64,000 nt of DNA from the NCBI GenBank assembly GCA_030737835.1, contig CM060850.1, positions 23,167,774 through 23,231,773 on the forward strand. The letters run 5' to 3'. This DNA is from Acorus gramineus (taxonomy: Eukaryota; Streptophyta; Magnoliopsida; Acorales; Acoraceae). Of this stretch, positions 33,344-44,400 are shown piece after piece. A program made the position numbers and the translations under genes. The notes under the pieces were generated by a model that was not told the origin of the DNA, did not search any database, and was given only the letters and a program-made list of their open reading frames with translations. Positions within the stretch are counted from its first letter, which is position 1. Each line of letters opens with the position of its first letter.

Positions 33344-34303
33344 ATGGCCCCCACCCTTGAAATCACTATCACCACCACCACCACCACCACCACCACCAAC
33401 GCTGCTCAAAAGCGCCTTTGGTTCACCTCGGCAACGAAGAACGACAGCGTCCAAAGCCCTCCGAAGAAGCGCATTGTGGCCAAGGGGATATCCCTCCTTG
33501 AATGGGGAATTCTCTGCAAAGACCACGGCATCAAATACAGCAGCTTGCGCGCCGACCGACCCCGGCCTCACCCTATGCGCAGATGGTCCGAGAGCGGCCT
33601 ACGACCGAAGCTCATCAACGCCGTTGATCCATTCGGGGACCGCGATCCATTGCCGATACAGATGGTCGCGGTTCCGCTCGGCGTGCAAGAGAGAGACCTC
33701 GTCGCGTTGTGCGCGCCCGTGCCCGGCAAGATCGCCGCGTATCTCCTCCCCATGCTTCAACATATATGCCACTGTAGCCGCCTCGATAGAGAAGCTTGTT
33801 CGCACCCCCTCGCAGTCATCGTCGTCCCGAATCGAGAACTCGCGGAGAAGGTCGTGCGTGTGATGGCGAGACTCTCGCGTTATATGGCCGACGTGAAGGT
33901 GTCGTTGATCCTCGACGAGGTGGACGCGCTTAACAAGCTTGGACGGGGATCCCACGTCATTGTTGGGACGGTCGATCAGCTTGGAAAATGCATTGAGAGG
34001 AGTACGTTAGTGATGAGACAGAGTTGTGGTTATCTCATCCTGGATGAGGCAGATTACATGGTGAAGATGGGGTTCGACAAGGAATTAGAGGCAATGTTGA
34101 AGGCCATGCCTCGCAGGAGAACGATCCACGTTTATACGGAGACCATGCCAACATCCCTAGAGAAGCTCGCGAGAAGGCATCTCCATGACCCAATAAATGT
34201 TGCGGTGGACAGAGAGGTTTCAAAAGCATTGGAGCAGCGGGCGTCGGAGAAGAAGGTTCAGATGCTGAAGAAGCGGGCAGCGAAGAAGTTATTGTTTCGT
34301 TGA
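33344..34303 (+). CDS. Truncated DEAD-box helicase-like protein (PRP28/RH21-related N-terminal lobe), copy B
   Basis: Single-exon ORF of 319 aa, twin of 22195-23136. It is 18 nt longer because of an expanded ACC (threonine) tract near the start. Beyond that tract I count about 14 base differences in roughly 900 bp, about half of them changing residues (E to K, M to I, E to A, N to V, T to K, H to R). The same motif losses are present: no GKT P-loop, SAT replaced by TET, no second helicase lobe; the DEAD box stays intact. The upstream region now begins only about 340 bp from the right end of the Mutator-like element, so its more distal promoter has been displaced by 6.4 kb. Confidence 0.8.
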   Translation: MAPTLEITITTTTTTTTTNAAQKRLWFTSATKNDSVQSPPKKRIVAKGISLLEWGILCKDHGIKYSSLRADRPRPHPMRRWSESGLRPKLINAVDPFGDRDPLPIQMVAVPLGVQERDLVALCAPVPGKIAAYLLPMLQHICHCSRLDREACSHPLAVIVVPNRELAEKVVRVMARLSRYMADVKVSLILDEVDALNKLGRGSHVIVGTVDQLGKCIERSTLVMRQSCGYLILDEADYMVKMGFDKELEAMLKAMPRRRTIHVYTETMPTSLEKLARRHLHDPINVAVDREVSKALEQRASEKKVQMLKKRAAKKLLFR

Positions 34304-34595
34304 TTGTTTGTTTGCTGAGATGATTGTTAATTCATTGGTAGCAATTTTTGTTCGATTCTTTGTTAAGTCTATGTTCTTTTCTTTGTAAATTTTCATGAGA
34401 AGACATGAACATGCATATCAATGATACTTCACCTGCAATTATATATATTTTTTGGATCAGTCAGAATTCATGTTTTTTTTTTTAATCTATTCTCTTATAT
34501 TTGAATGATTTCTATATATGTTGACCAAATAATAGATCAATAGATATTACTAGTTCCTGAGAGAGATCAGATAGCCTCCACAATATCCAGATCAA

Positions 34596-35144
34596 TAGAA
34601 TATCACAATTCTCATGCTGCAGTCTATTAATTGGATCATTCAGATTTTTCAAGTTGTTGTGAGTGGACTTTTAGTCATTCTTTCTTTTCTGTGTTTTATT
34701 TTTCATATCATTATAGAAGATATCACTATATATTAAGGTATTCAAAATATTTATTGTAAATGTCCTTGGCGACAATTTCTCATTCGAAATGTTAATCATC
34801 TTCTTTTGATTTTGATAAATTAATATTTGTGGGTCTCATAATAGTATATATGGAGCTTTTTTAGCCTCCAATTAATTTATTATTATCTTTCTTAGATGTA
34901 AAAATAAAAGTTTTTCAGATGATGTCTTTTTGATAAGTATTATTACTAATTCCATGTGCTTTCTGATCATTTTTTGCATATAAATTAGCATAGAACATTC
35001 CATTTCACTGGCTTGATTACTGGATCTGTTTGACACCATTCATTTTCTTAAATTGCAGACTTTAGAAAAATCATTGATTATCCATGCTTCATTTGAGCTG
35101 GGAATCTGTTTTCTGTTGTTCATTGTTCACTACACATGCGACGT
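34596..35144. other. Intergenic DNA without recognised gene
   Basis: AT-rich sequence following the segmental duplication; nothing recognisable beyond poly-T runs. Confidence 0.5.
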
Positions 35145-35152
35145 GTGTACTC

Positions 35153-35670
35153 TAGGGGTGGTAAACGAGTCGAGTAGCCAGGGCTTGGCTCAGACTCGAC
35201 TCGGTTAAAGCTCGTTCGGGCTTGTTCGATTAGACAAATGAGCCGAGCTTGAATATTTTTTAAAACTCGGTTTGTAAATGAGCCAAATTCGAGCCGAGCC
35301 CGAGCCTATACGAGCTCGTTACTTAACATAAAAAAACAAAAAACCCGAGTCGAGCTCGATCCTGAGTTTATGTCATTTTCACATGTATAAGATGCTGTGA
35401 TTTGTGAAAGATGACTTCTCAAATGCTAAACAAATTTCTTTTTATCTAAACAAGCCCAAGTCGAGCCTTGGTTCGAGCTTCTGCTTGGCTCGCTTAACAA
35501 ATGGGCCGAGCCGAGCTTCAACCAAGCTTTTCACAAGCCAAATGAGCCGAGCTTGAACAAGAAATTAAGATCGGTTTCGAGCCAAGCCAAGTCCAAGCCG
35601 AGCTTGATACTAAACGAGCCAAACCTGAACAGGTTAAAGCTCGGCTCATTTGGTTCGTTTACCACCCCCA
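35153..35670. mobile_element. hAT-like MITE with perfect 8-bp duplication
   Basis: Termini TAGGGGTGGTAAACGA (left) and TCGTTTACCACCCCCA (right) are inverted with one mismatch. GTGTACTC flanks both sides (35145-35152 and 35671-35678), a perfect 8-bp duplication as for hAT elements. The 518-bp interior is non-coding and dominated by GAGCCGAGCTTG / GAGCTCG phrases on both strands. Confidence 0.9.
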
Positions 35671-35678
35671 GTGTACTC

Positions 35679-36428
35679 TGTATCTCTGTTGTGCACTCTG
35701 CAGTTCCAAAATGCACCCATTAAAACTAATAAGACAATTTAAAGTGGCTAATTACCTTATAAATGAACAATTGAAATAACTGACCTTGTATTTCTTTCTT
35801 ATCATAATATTTTTTTAATTAAGAGTTGATGATTGAAATCTTTTTAACATATATATCAGAAGAAAAAAAAATGGAATTCCTAGTAAGACTACAATGGGAA
35901 GTTTGTTATGAATTCTGAATCTTGGGATACGATCGATCAAGAGAAAATTAAACACCTCAAAAGAGACACACAGAGAATTATGTGGCGTGACAAATCTTGC
36001 GACTCTGCATAGCGCCAACAATCCTCTTTGCATATCATCACACTTCGTAATATAATAAAGTTTTTAGTTGTTACGCGATGAAAATGCTTTTTCGTTCTCT
36101 CCCCCCCCCCCCCCCCTTTTTTAATTTTAATGCTGTTATTGATATATAAACTTTTAATGTGTATATTTATGTGATGTGAAACATTAGTTTTCACTTTTTT
36201 TATGGGTGGGTGTTATGAGTAGGTCCACACACAGGAGTGGGCCGGGAGTTGGAGGTAATTGCCCGCACGAAAAAAGAAGAAGCAAAGTTTCTAATGTGGC
36301 TGTCCAAAGTTTTTAATGTGCACATACTATTACACGATAATAATTATTTTAACGAGATTTTGTATAAAAGTTTTAAATATTAAAAAACTTAGAAAATTAC
36401 ATAAACATTTTGTTCATGGACTAATAAG
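35679..36428. other. Intergenic DNA with a C homopolymer
   Basis: AT-rich, with a run of 16 C at 36101-36116. A less AT-rich phrase near 36210-36270 (CACACACAGGAGTGGGCCGG) has no recognisable identity. Confidence 0.5.
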
Positions 36429-36429
36429 A

Positions 36430-36660
36430 AAAAAACACTTGAAGTTGATGATTTAAAATGAAATATGAAGGAGGGAGAGACTGATAACTAAATAACATAG
36501 TTTATAAAGATTTAAAAATAAAATCACATTTTACAAACTAACAATCAAATAGACAGTTAAATTTAAGGACTTCAAAAAAAATATGAAGAAGGGATGGATC
36601 GATCTCTAAATAGACATGTTTCCATGGGCTTAAAACTAAAAATCATTTTTTTTAAGAACA
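36430..36660. repeat. Degenerate relative of the foldback MITE
   Basis: Two direct, diverged copies of the right arm of 17160-17435 are visible: 'ATGAAG-AGGGA-AGACTGAT-ACTAAAT' followed by 'TTTAAAAATAAAA', then a second version near 36580-36650. No target duplication could be seen. Confidence 0.5.
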
Positions 36661-36739
36661 TGGATGAAGACTTTACTTTAAAGAGATCTCTTACATTTTT
36701 TTTACAATTTTAAAAACAGTCTTTTTTATATTTTACTTT

Positions 36740-37930
36740 AGAGAAAACTCAATATAACTCACTCGAAAGTTAGGTAAATCGGTTTTAGTCCCTACAAAAT
36801 TGAAAAATCGCTACAAGTCCCTATGTTATTAGAAAAATATCGTTTCAATCCTTACTGTCACCAAAACTAATCAGAAACATGATAAACTTTAATTACACAT
36901 TAAAATTTATCGGAATGCCCTCATTTCTTATTTTCGAAAAATCGATATAGCTCCCTAAAAATTTATGAAAATCGAAAAAAGTCTCTATAAAATTAGAAAA
37001 TCCCCTCAGGTCCCTATCTTATTAGACAATATTTATTTTAGTCACTACCGAAACCAAAATTAACCATATTTGTGGTTGACTCTAACCATGCATGATAAAT
37101 TACTGTAATGCCCTTTTTAAAATTAACTTAATAAATTTATGTAACACTAACTAGATTTGTGGTTGACTTTAGGGGGATTTTATGATTTTACAGGGACCTT
37201 TTTCGATTCTCATAAATTTCTAGGGAGTTATATCGATTTTCCCAAGTAAAAGCAGGGGCATTTTTATAATCAAAAGGATTAAATCGGATTTTTCATATTT
37301 TGTAGGGACTTATTTGAATGCATTTATTAGAGCAATTTAACTTAAGGAATAAATCTATACCATACATACTTTTTGGTGACTTGGGGCGATTTTACAATTT
37401 TACAGGGACTAAAATCGATTTAGCTAACTTTCTAGGGAGTTATATTGATTTTTCCTATTTATTTTAGTTTCTACCATAATCAAAACTAATCAGATCGGGG
37501 TTAACCATAACATACATGATAAATTATTGTAATGTCTTTTTAAAATTTACTTTATAAATTATTGTAATATACTAACTAGATTTGTGGTTGACTTTAAGGA
37601 ATTTATTGATTTTACAGGGATAATTTTTTATTTTTCATAACTTTTCATGGAGTTATATTAATTTTTTTTTTTTTATCTTTCCTGAGTATAGGATAGAAGG
37701 ATCATTTTAAGGAAAAGGAAGGAACATTTTTGTCATCAAATAAACTAAATTGAATTTTTCATATTTTGTAAAGACTTACTTCAATATACTTATTGGAGCA
37801 ATTTAACTCAAGACTAAATCCGTTAACTATACATACTTTATGAGGACCTATGATGATTTTTCAGTTTTATCGGGACTAAAACCAATTTAGATAACTATTC
37901 AAGGAGTTATATATATATTTCCCATTGATA
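36740..37930. repeat. Large dispersed repeat, second copy
   Basis: Shares ordered phrases with 20510-21490 (AAATCGGTTTTAGTCCCTA, TGTGGTTGACT, AGGGAGTTATATCGATTTT). The block itself seems to contain at least two tandem versions of the same module. No coding was seen. Confidence 0.6.
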
Positions 37931-38049
37931 AATGTGATATATTCCTATGAATTGAATGATATTATTTATATAAAATCTGAAAAAATTCTAGTAAAGTATA
38001 TATAACTCAGTGAGTGGAGAGAGATAATAAGAATACGAGATCGTTGCAT

Positions 38050-39130
38050 TTATGATAGTAAAAAAGACCAATCAGTGTAGTAACATTTTTTTAGGGGATT
38101 GTTATTTGAACCCCCATTTAATGGAAAACCATCTCTCTTGGAAATCCACCCAACATATTTTTTTAAACCTACAAAACCACCCCCTAATAAATACAAGTGT
38201 GTGACTAATGTAAAACCACCCCAATCCATTTCTCTAGTTTCGACCCAATCAGCCATCATGTGATCACGCCACACGCAGAAAGTCCTCACCCACCTAAATG
38301 TTCGCCGTGCCTGCCAAACCTCGACCCCATTGCAAAAAAGAGTCAAAATAGAAAGGGGAGCCCAAGAAGACTACCGCATTCCTTGCGTGCCATATAGCCC
38401 AAACGCAAGCAGGGAGAATAGATAACAACACCTTCCCTTATGCACTTTTGCCCCCCTTCTTCTTGATAACCACTGCCGTCCAAAAGTCCTCCAATGAAAT
38501 GAAGCTTAACCTCGAGTTGGTGAGCTTCTCTGCAATAACCTAGGTGCGCGAGATCTTGGGACAACTACATAATAAATGGAGGACAGTTTTGGGACCCCCC
38601 TACAAAGGGCACATTCCACATTCACCGTCGGTTGCCACTTAGCGTGGTAAACCCTAGTCACCAAGCGCTCCAAAAACAACCAAATAAAACTCTTGACCCT
38701 AAGTGGGATGTTTTCCACCCAAAAAGACATGGACCACTCCGCCCGATTAGCGTTAATGGGTAAATTCTGTGCCCACCCATTGTAACCACCATGCACAGAG
38801 TAGTCTGCCCACGGATTAACAAGCCAAAAGACCTCGTCCTCCCTATTTGGTAACGGCTAAACGACCCCAATAGCTCTATGAGTCGGACGAATTGTGACAC
38901 ATTTTCCCTATGCAACCCACGTCGGAATAGCGTGTCCCAAGCCTTGTTCAATCCCTCCTCGATCCAGAAATCACGAAGACACCCCTCTACTCGCGATGCC
39001 TTGCCTCACAACCGAGAAAAAAGAGTACTTGGAGCCTAGTCCGTGCACCATTGGTTGTACCAAAAAACGGATTGAGCTCCCGTTCCCTAGCGACCAGCGG
39101 AAGCCAATGACGTTCTCCTCTCAACAGTCG
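38050..39130 (-). pseudogene. LINE (L1-type) 3' fragment with reverse-transcriptase zinc-binding region, frameshifted
   Basis: Read on the minus strand, three overlapping frames together resemble the C-terminal part of plant LINE ORF2: GNGSSIRF-like start, then LNKAWDTLFRRGLHRENVSQF, then VENIPLRVKSFIWLFLERLV and VNVECALCRGVPK, which is the zf-RVT zinc-binding pattern. Frames switch several times, so it is dead. The reverse-transcriptase palm and endonuclease are not present. The 3' end lies near 38050. Confidence 0.75.
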
Positions 39131-39189
39131 TGGTAAATTAAATCATAGAAAATGTTACACGCAGTCACATTCATCAATCAAAACACAGA

Positions 39190-39480
39190 CCTCACATGTT
39201 TTCATTTTTTAAAAAATAGTAAACATCATTTAATGAGGTGATGTTTTGATAAAAAGTGCATATCACTCTATTTCGAGTTGAATGAATCCATTTTTAATAA
39301 GTGTAAGAAAATATTTAATGAGGTATATACAATATCTAATGAGGTATATACCTCACTGGATTTCTAACGAGGTTTATAAGACTGTGTTTTGGACTAAGAA
39401 AAAAATCGAGTGTAACAACACTCTTAAATCATCTCTTGAATTCCAAATGCATATTGAGAACCATCCCCACCTTATATTGT
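39190..39480. repeat. Dispersed repeat with TGAGGTATATAC motifs
   Basis: TAATGAGGTATATAC is repeated and shared with the blocks at 6120-6690 and 51590-52610. It ends with TCGAGTGTAACAACACTC, which resembles the end of the 52.6-kb copy (GAGTGTAACAACGCTC). Confidence 0.5.
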
Positions 39481-39520
39481 GAGCCCATTGACCCAACAAC
39501 AACAAAAAGCTGACGTCCCA

Positions 39521-39770
39521 ACGTGCATTAGCCGAGTGGTCAGTAGACATCACCGCTTTGCGGCTTGCTCAGGTTCAACTCTTGCCTTAGGCAAGGTTGG
39601 CCAAATGTTGTTACCAGCCTTGTTGGGCTGTAGACTATTGTGAACTTTGTTCCACCAGGTTCCGAAGGGCCCTGGATCCTGTCTCTTATACAAGTAGGAG
39701 GGGTAGTCTTGTATGTTGGGACCATAAATCGTCCTGTCCAGGCCTTGTATACAAAAAAAAAAAAAAAAAA
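39521..39770 (+). mobile_element. tRNA-derived SINE with poly-A tail
   Basis: An A-box-like TTAGCCGAGTGGTC (39529-39542) and a B-box-like GGTTCAACTCT (39572-39582) are spaced as in a tRNA gene. They are followed by a tRNA-unrelated body of about 170 bp and an 18-nt A tail (39753-39770). No tRNA cloverleaf with normal ends can be drawn, so it is a SINE rather than a tRNA gene. A target duplication was not clear. Confidence 0.75.
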
Positions 39771-41401
39771 CACCCTGACAATCTCATTATAATTTGTAAA
39801 CATTCAATGCAACATAAAAATCAAATAATTCCACCAATCCAGAAAATCCAAACCACTTGATATCCACCCCCACCCCCGTCAATCTCTCAATTTCTTCGTC
39901 CATGGTCAAAGTCGGGGGCTTGTAGAGGTTTCTGTGTTTCGCAAAGGGTGATGTGCTAGCAAGCCAACAACAAAGTTTGATTAGAGAGAAAAAAATAAAC
40001 CGTCATGGAACTATGAGGGCGGTAGGTGAGGCGAGGGATCTGTGGAGAAGTGCGAGAGAGGGTTTGTGGGAGAGTCAGAAGCTTGAATGGGTGAGAGTTA
40101 GAGTTTGATGAAAGATGGGCTTACTAATTATTTAAATATGGGGTTTAATATATGATGGACTTATAAATTAAGTCATGAAAATATGAGGGGCTTACTTACA
40201 ATTTAGAGGGACTCAAATAGAGCAACCCTAGTTCTTGTGATGTGGGGGTGGTGGCTCGGTTCTAAACTACTCGGATCCGGGTCGTCTAAAGACCGGGAGC
40301 TTCAATCAGGCAGGGGAACGTTCGATGACGAGTTTAATCTGATGGCCATGAATTGGACTCCCCCCTCCCAACCCCAAGACACTCATATCTGCAACCCTTC
40401 AAAAGATTAAAAAAAGAAATAAAGAAAGTAAAAAAAAAACTGGATTCTTTGTTCCCAGGTGAGAATCTTCAATCACCTCTTAGATTTTTTTTTATTAGAT
40501 TCACTGCGCAATGCAAATTGATGTTTTTATAAATTTATTTGGATTGTTTCGATTAACTTGGATTTGGTATGGTGAACTTGAATTGTGTTGATATTGTGTT
40601 CTACAATGAAATCCCACTTTGAAAAAAGAGTCATCCATTCTTGGTATGGGCTTTCCAGTTTGATCCATTTTGAACCCATGTAGGAGGGATTGGCATATTT
40701 TAAGAGGAATCTCTTGCAGTAAACTGAAATATTTCTAACTACTATTGATGCTCCGTTTTCCCAATATATAGGTCATTTGGATTTTTTTTTTGTTTATGTA
40801 GAATCAACATTTTCTTTGTATGATAAATAGAAAAAAAATCTCAGTCATTCCCGCAGTCTAACTCTATATTAAAGCTCTAATAGATTATATACTCCTCTAT
40901 ATTTCCTCTAATAGTAAAAATGTATTCAATTCATACTGAGTATGTGTTTTTTCTTGTGAAATATACACTTCATTAGACAAATTTATATTAAAAAAAAAAA
41001 ATTAAAACATGTTCGGATTGCAAAAGTGACTGTTTGGAAAATCTTCCGATGTGCAGAATCACATAAACCCTGTGGGATTCGAACATGGAATCTATGGGGA
41101 GCAAACCCTTGTCTCTAGCCTGAGCACCAAACCCATGTGGGTTCCATTTTTTAGATATCAATGTTAAATCGTGAGAGATCTTTCATTTTTTAATTTCTTT
41201 CGGCCCAATTTCATGTACTTTGAGGTTAAGATTTGTTATGGTTGCTTAACTGGGTATGTCACTGAATTATAATTGTGATCTCAATTATGTATGTGTGACT
41301 TCTTGGTCTTTTGTATGTAGATTGACTTTCCTCTTCAAAAGAAAGATGAAGTAGCTCACTTTGCATTATGTTTGTGTTTTCCTGTTGAGGTGGGTTGCAG
41401 T
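39771..41401 (+). other. Upstream region and probable leader intron of the Ycf20-like gene
   Basis: A CAG|GTGAGA donor at 40458/40459 and a pyrimidine-rich acceptor ending GGTTGCAG just before the ATG at 41402 suggest a 5' non-coding exon and an intron of about 0.94 kb. The promoter would then lie near 40.0-40.3 kb. An unusual less AT-rich piece at 40230-40380 could be part of the leader. The inference rests on splice signals alone. Confidence 0.35.
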
Positions 41402-44400
41402 ATGGGAGCAATGGTTGTGCAGTGTCCAATTATACCTCCAAATCTGGAGAACGAAGGTCTTGAGGCATTTTATATGGCATTCACTGAATTTCGGGCTACG
41501 CGAGGCCTAAACTTTAAACCTTCTTCTTGTGTGTGTTTAGCAAAGTTTGGTATAATGCCTGTTCTTATTCATGAAAAGAGGTAATTGTTAGCTTTCTAAC
41601 TTCGAAGTTTTCATTCCCCATATAGGACCTTTGGGTTATTAATGCATATTCTGAATAGTGGTTCATGATGGGCAACAAGAATAAGGGGGTTTGTTGCAAT
41701 CATTACACTGCGCTTCTCAATGTTTCCTTTCTCTGCTGTTTTGGTATCAACTTCCTTTTTTTGTTTTTTTCAATGAATTATATAAAACCTATTGAGATAT
41801 TGCAGTAATATAAAAGATTACTATTGTGTCCAGTTATGGAGCCACATTAAGGCCAGCGGGAGTAGCTGCCCCCATTCAAATTTTTTGTTAATTTTATTGG
41901 TGTTCGGCTTGATGAATTTAGTTAGTTATGATTGATTAACAGTTAATTTTAATTGTTGGTTAAATTGTATTACTACGATAATAGTACATGATTAGTCCCG
42001 TTTGCTTTACAGATAGCTTATTAAGCATAAAATAGTTATATAAAGATAGAGGAGAATTAGATGATTTTTGTTTGACTGTATTCTTTTATTTGTTTGGATA
42101 ATTTTTGTGTTTATCTTGTCAGAATTTCTCTCTTTTAGCTTGTTGAAATTGCACATGAGGTTTCTATTTATTTTTAAAGTTCTTTATAGTAATGTAGAAA
42201 ATGTGAACAATTTATTATTGTTTATGCCTATTGTGATACCAGATCTTTGATTGTCATTTGTCCTTAATGAAAATGAGTATTTTCTTTGAAAAATTATCAT
42301 TTATAAAAAAATTTAAAGATCGTATTTAAATTCCCCCCCCCCACTAGAATAAAATCCTTGCTCAGCCCCTGATTGTGTTCTTAAGGTAGCATTTGGAAAC
42401 CTGTTTGAAAATCAACTTTTCACTTAATATTACTTTTGAAATTAGATTCCCAGAAAACATATTTATGTTAAATTCCTGAAAATCTCCTTTTCATTGTTTT
42501 AACTAAAAGTTGTTCTCTCCTTTTTAAAAAAGCTGTGACCAGTTTAATAATAATAATAAAAAAAGCATGTGACCATTTGGGGCGTTTGGAAATGCATTTG
42601 GTTTATTCCTGCAAAAGTAGAATCAACCAAAAAAGTATTTTAGAACATTGTAGTTTCCTGGGAAATAGTTAATTGGGAATGAATCCAACATTATAAATAA
42701 CTGACACAATCATTCAAAATGTCTTATTCCTAGGAAAATGTTACTCATAGCTCAGGCCTTTGTGTAGAACATTCACTCCTTGCCTGCAGGTGCACTATCA
42801 TAGCAGTCGGGTTGTCTTTGCACATCTTGAATGATTATTCATTGCATCTTGAATGAAAGGCAGGGAAATATGAACATAGACCAAATGTATCTTTTCATAG
42901 GTGGCAGAGGTATTAGAACTAAATATTGATTAGTTAAGTCTAGTCCTAGTGCCGTTTAATTTTGTGTCTGGATTCTTAACGCATTTGAAAAGTAACTTTT
43001 GCGACTGTATTGGGGGTGAATCCAATTTCCACTGTAAAAAAAAAAGAGACACCTTTTCGAGATTGACAACTTAAAACAATGGAGCTTGTGAAAATCTGGA
43101 GAGAGGTTGAAGAATTGAGGTAGTGATGTAAAAATAGGCCATAGAGGTGTTTTTTTCTGTATTGATGATATTGTGTGAGTTATGCCTTTTAGTTGTTGTG
43201 GATCCAAGGATCTAAATTTGCTTTTATTTCATGGTTGGCAAGGCCTGTATCTCGGCTGGACTACTAGATTCATGATAAATGAAATTTTGAGGTCCCACTC
43301 ATGAATAGTTCAAAATTAAAATATTCATATTATTGGTTGAAATGAGAAGTGGCCAGTCAAAAAATGATAGAATAAGAAATGAGTATATTCCTGAAAAGTT
43401 AAGGTTGTTCCACTAAAGGATAAGATGAGAGGATCATTTGAGACAGTTAAAGAAGTTTGGACATGTACAACTGAGATCAATGGATGTACTGGTTCAGAGT
43501 AATATCATCGTAATTGAAGGAGCTCCAAGTACATTTCCATATTTCAGAGGCGACCCTTAATGGAGTTGAATAATGAAAAATGATTCATGTAGCCAATCCA
43601 AAAATTTTGGGATAGATATTTTGTTATTGTTGTTGTTGAAATTGGATGTATGTTGGATGCTATCATGTGGATACTATCATGTAGCCAACCTTTAGTATTG
43701 GATGTATATTGGAAAAGGCAATAAAAATTGCAATCTGAAATTAAATTTCCATGAATTGATCAAATAATGCAGTACTTGTGTCAAATTGCTACTGCTCAAT
43801 TTTAATCACCATTCACGAGCTGCTTCATACAAGTCCATGGAAAGTCACCAATGGTCAAAGAAGGCAAAGGTTGAAGACAGGTTGTTCAAACTAACTTCGC
43901 CTGCAGTTCCCACAGAGATATGTAGATGGTCTAGATAATTTATCCCCCAATTGCATTCTCATTAACTGACTGGCCTAGCTTGATGATGACAATGAACCCT
44001 CTGCTTCATGAAGATAATGGTCTACATTTGCATTAGATTACTTGAATAAACAATGAGAGTAAATCGAGCTTTGGTCAAGGCGGCAAGCACCTTCCACCTT
44101 CTTGAATGAGGTCAAGAGATCAAACCCTGGGGAGTACCATTTTTCAAAAAAAAAAAAAAAAAAAAACGAGAGTAAACCATGTTGTCTTATTGAGTAAATA
44201 TTATGAATAACCACTATTATGAAAGAGCATAAATTGGATAATTGGCCATTACTAAATCTAGACTCTCCACAATTCAAATTCAAGCCCCATAGCTTTGCTT
44301 CAACTCTTGTTGCTGAGTGCCAATTTCTTGATTATCAGCCATAATAGACCTAGCTCAAAGTGAAGCCATTGACAGCCATTACAATGACAGAGAAGAATAT

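Larger units (their letters stand above)
26230..34595 (+). repeat. Segmental duplication, copy B, split by the Mutator-like element
   Basis: 26230-26564 aligns with the upstream flank of copy A (21520-21910); alignment resumes at 33006 and runs through the DEAD-box-like gene and its 3' flank to about 34595. Removing 26565-33005 and one 9-bp repeat regenerates the copy A order exactly, so the duplication is older than the insertion. Confidence 0.9.

Noticed and set aside
39521-39590. tRNA gene (A and B boxes present)
   Set aside because: No complete cloverleaf or acceptor stem closes; a long unrelated body and poly-A tail follow, so it is a SINE.
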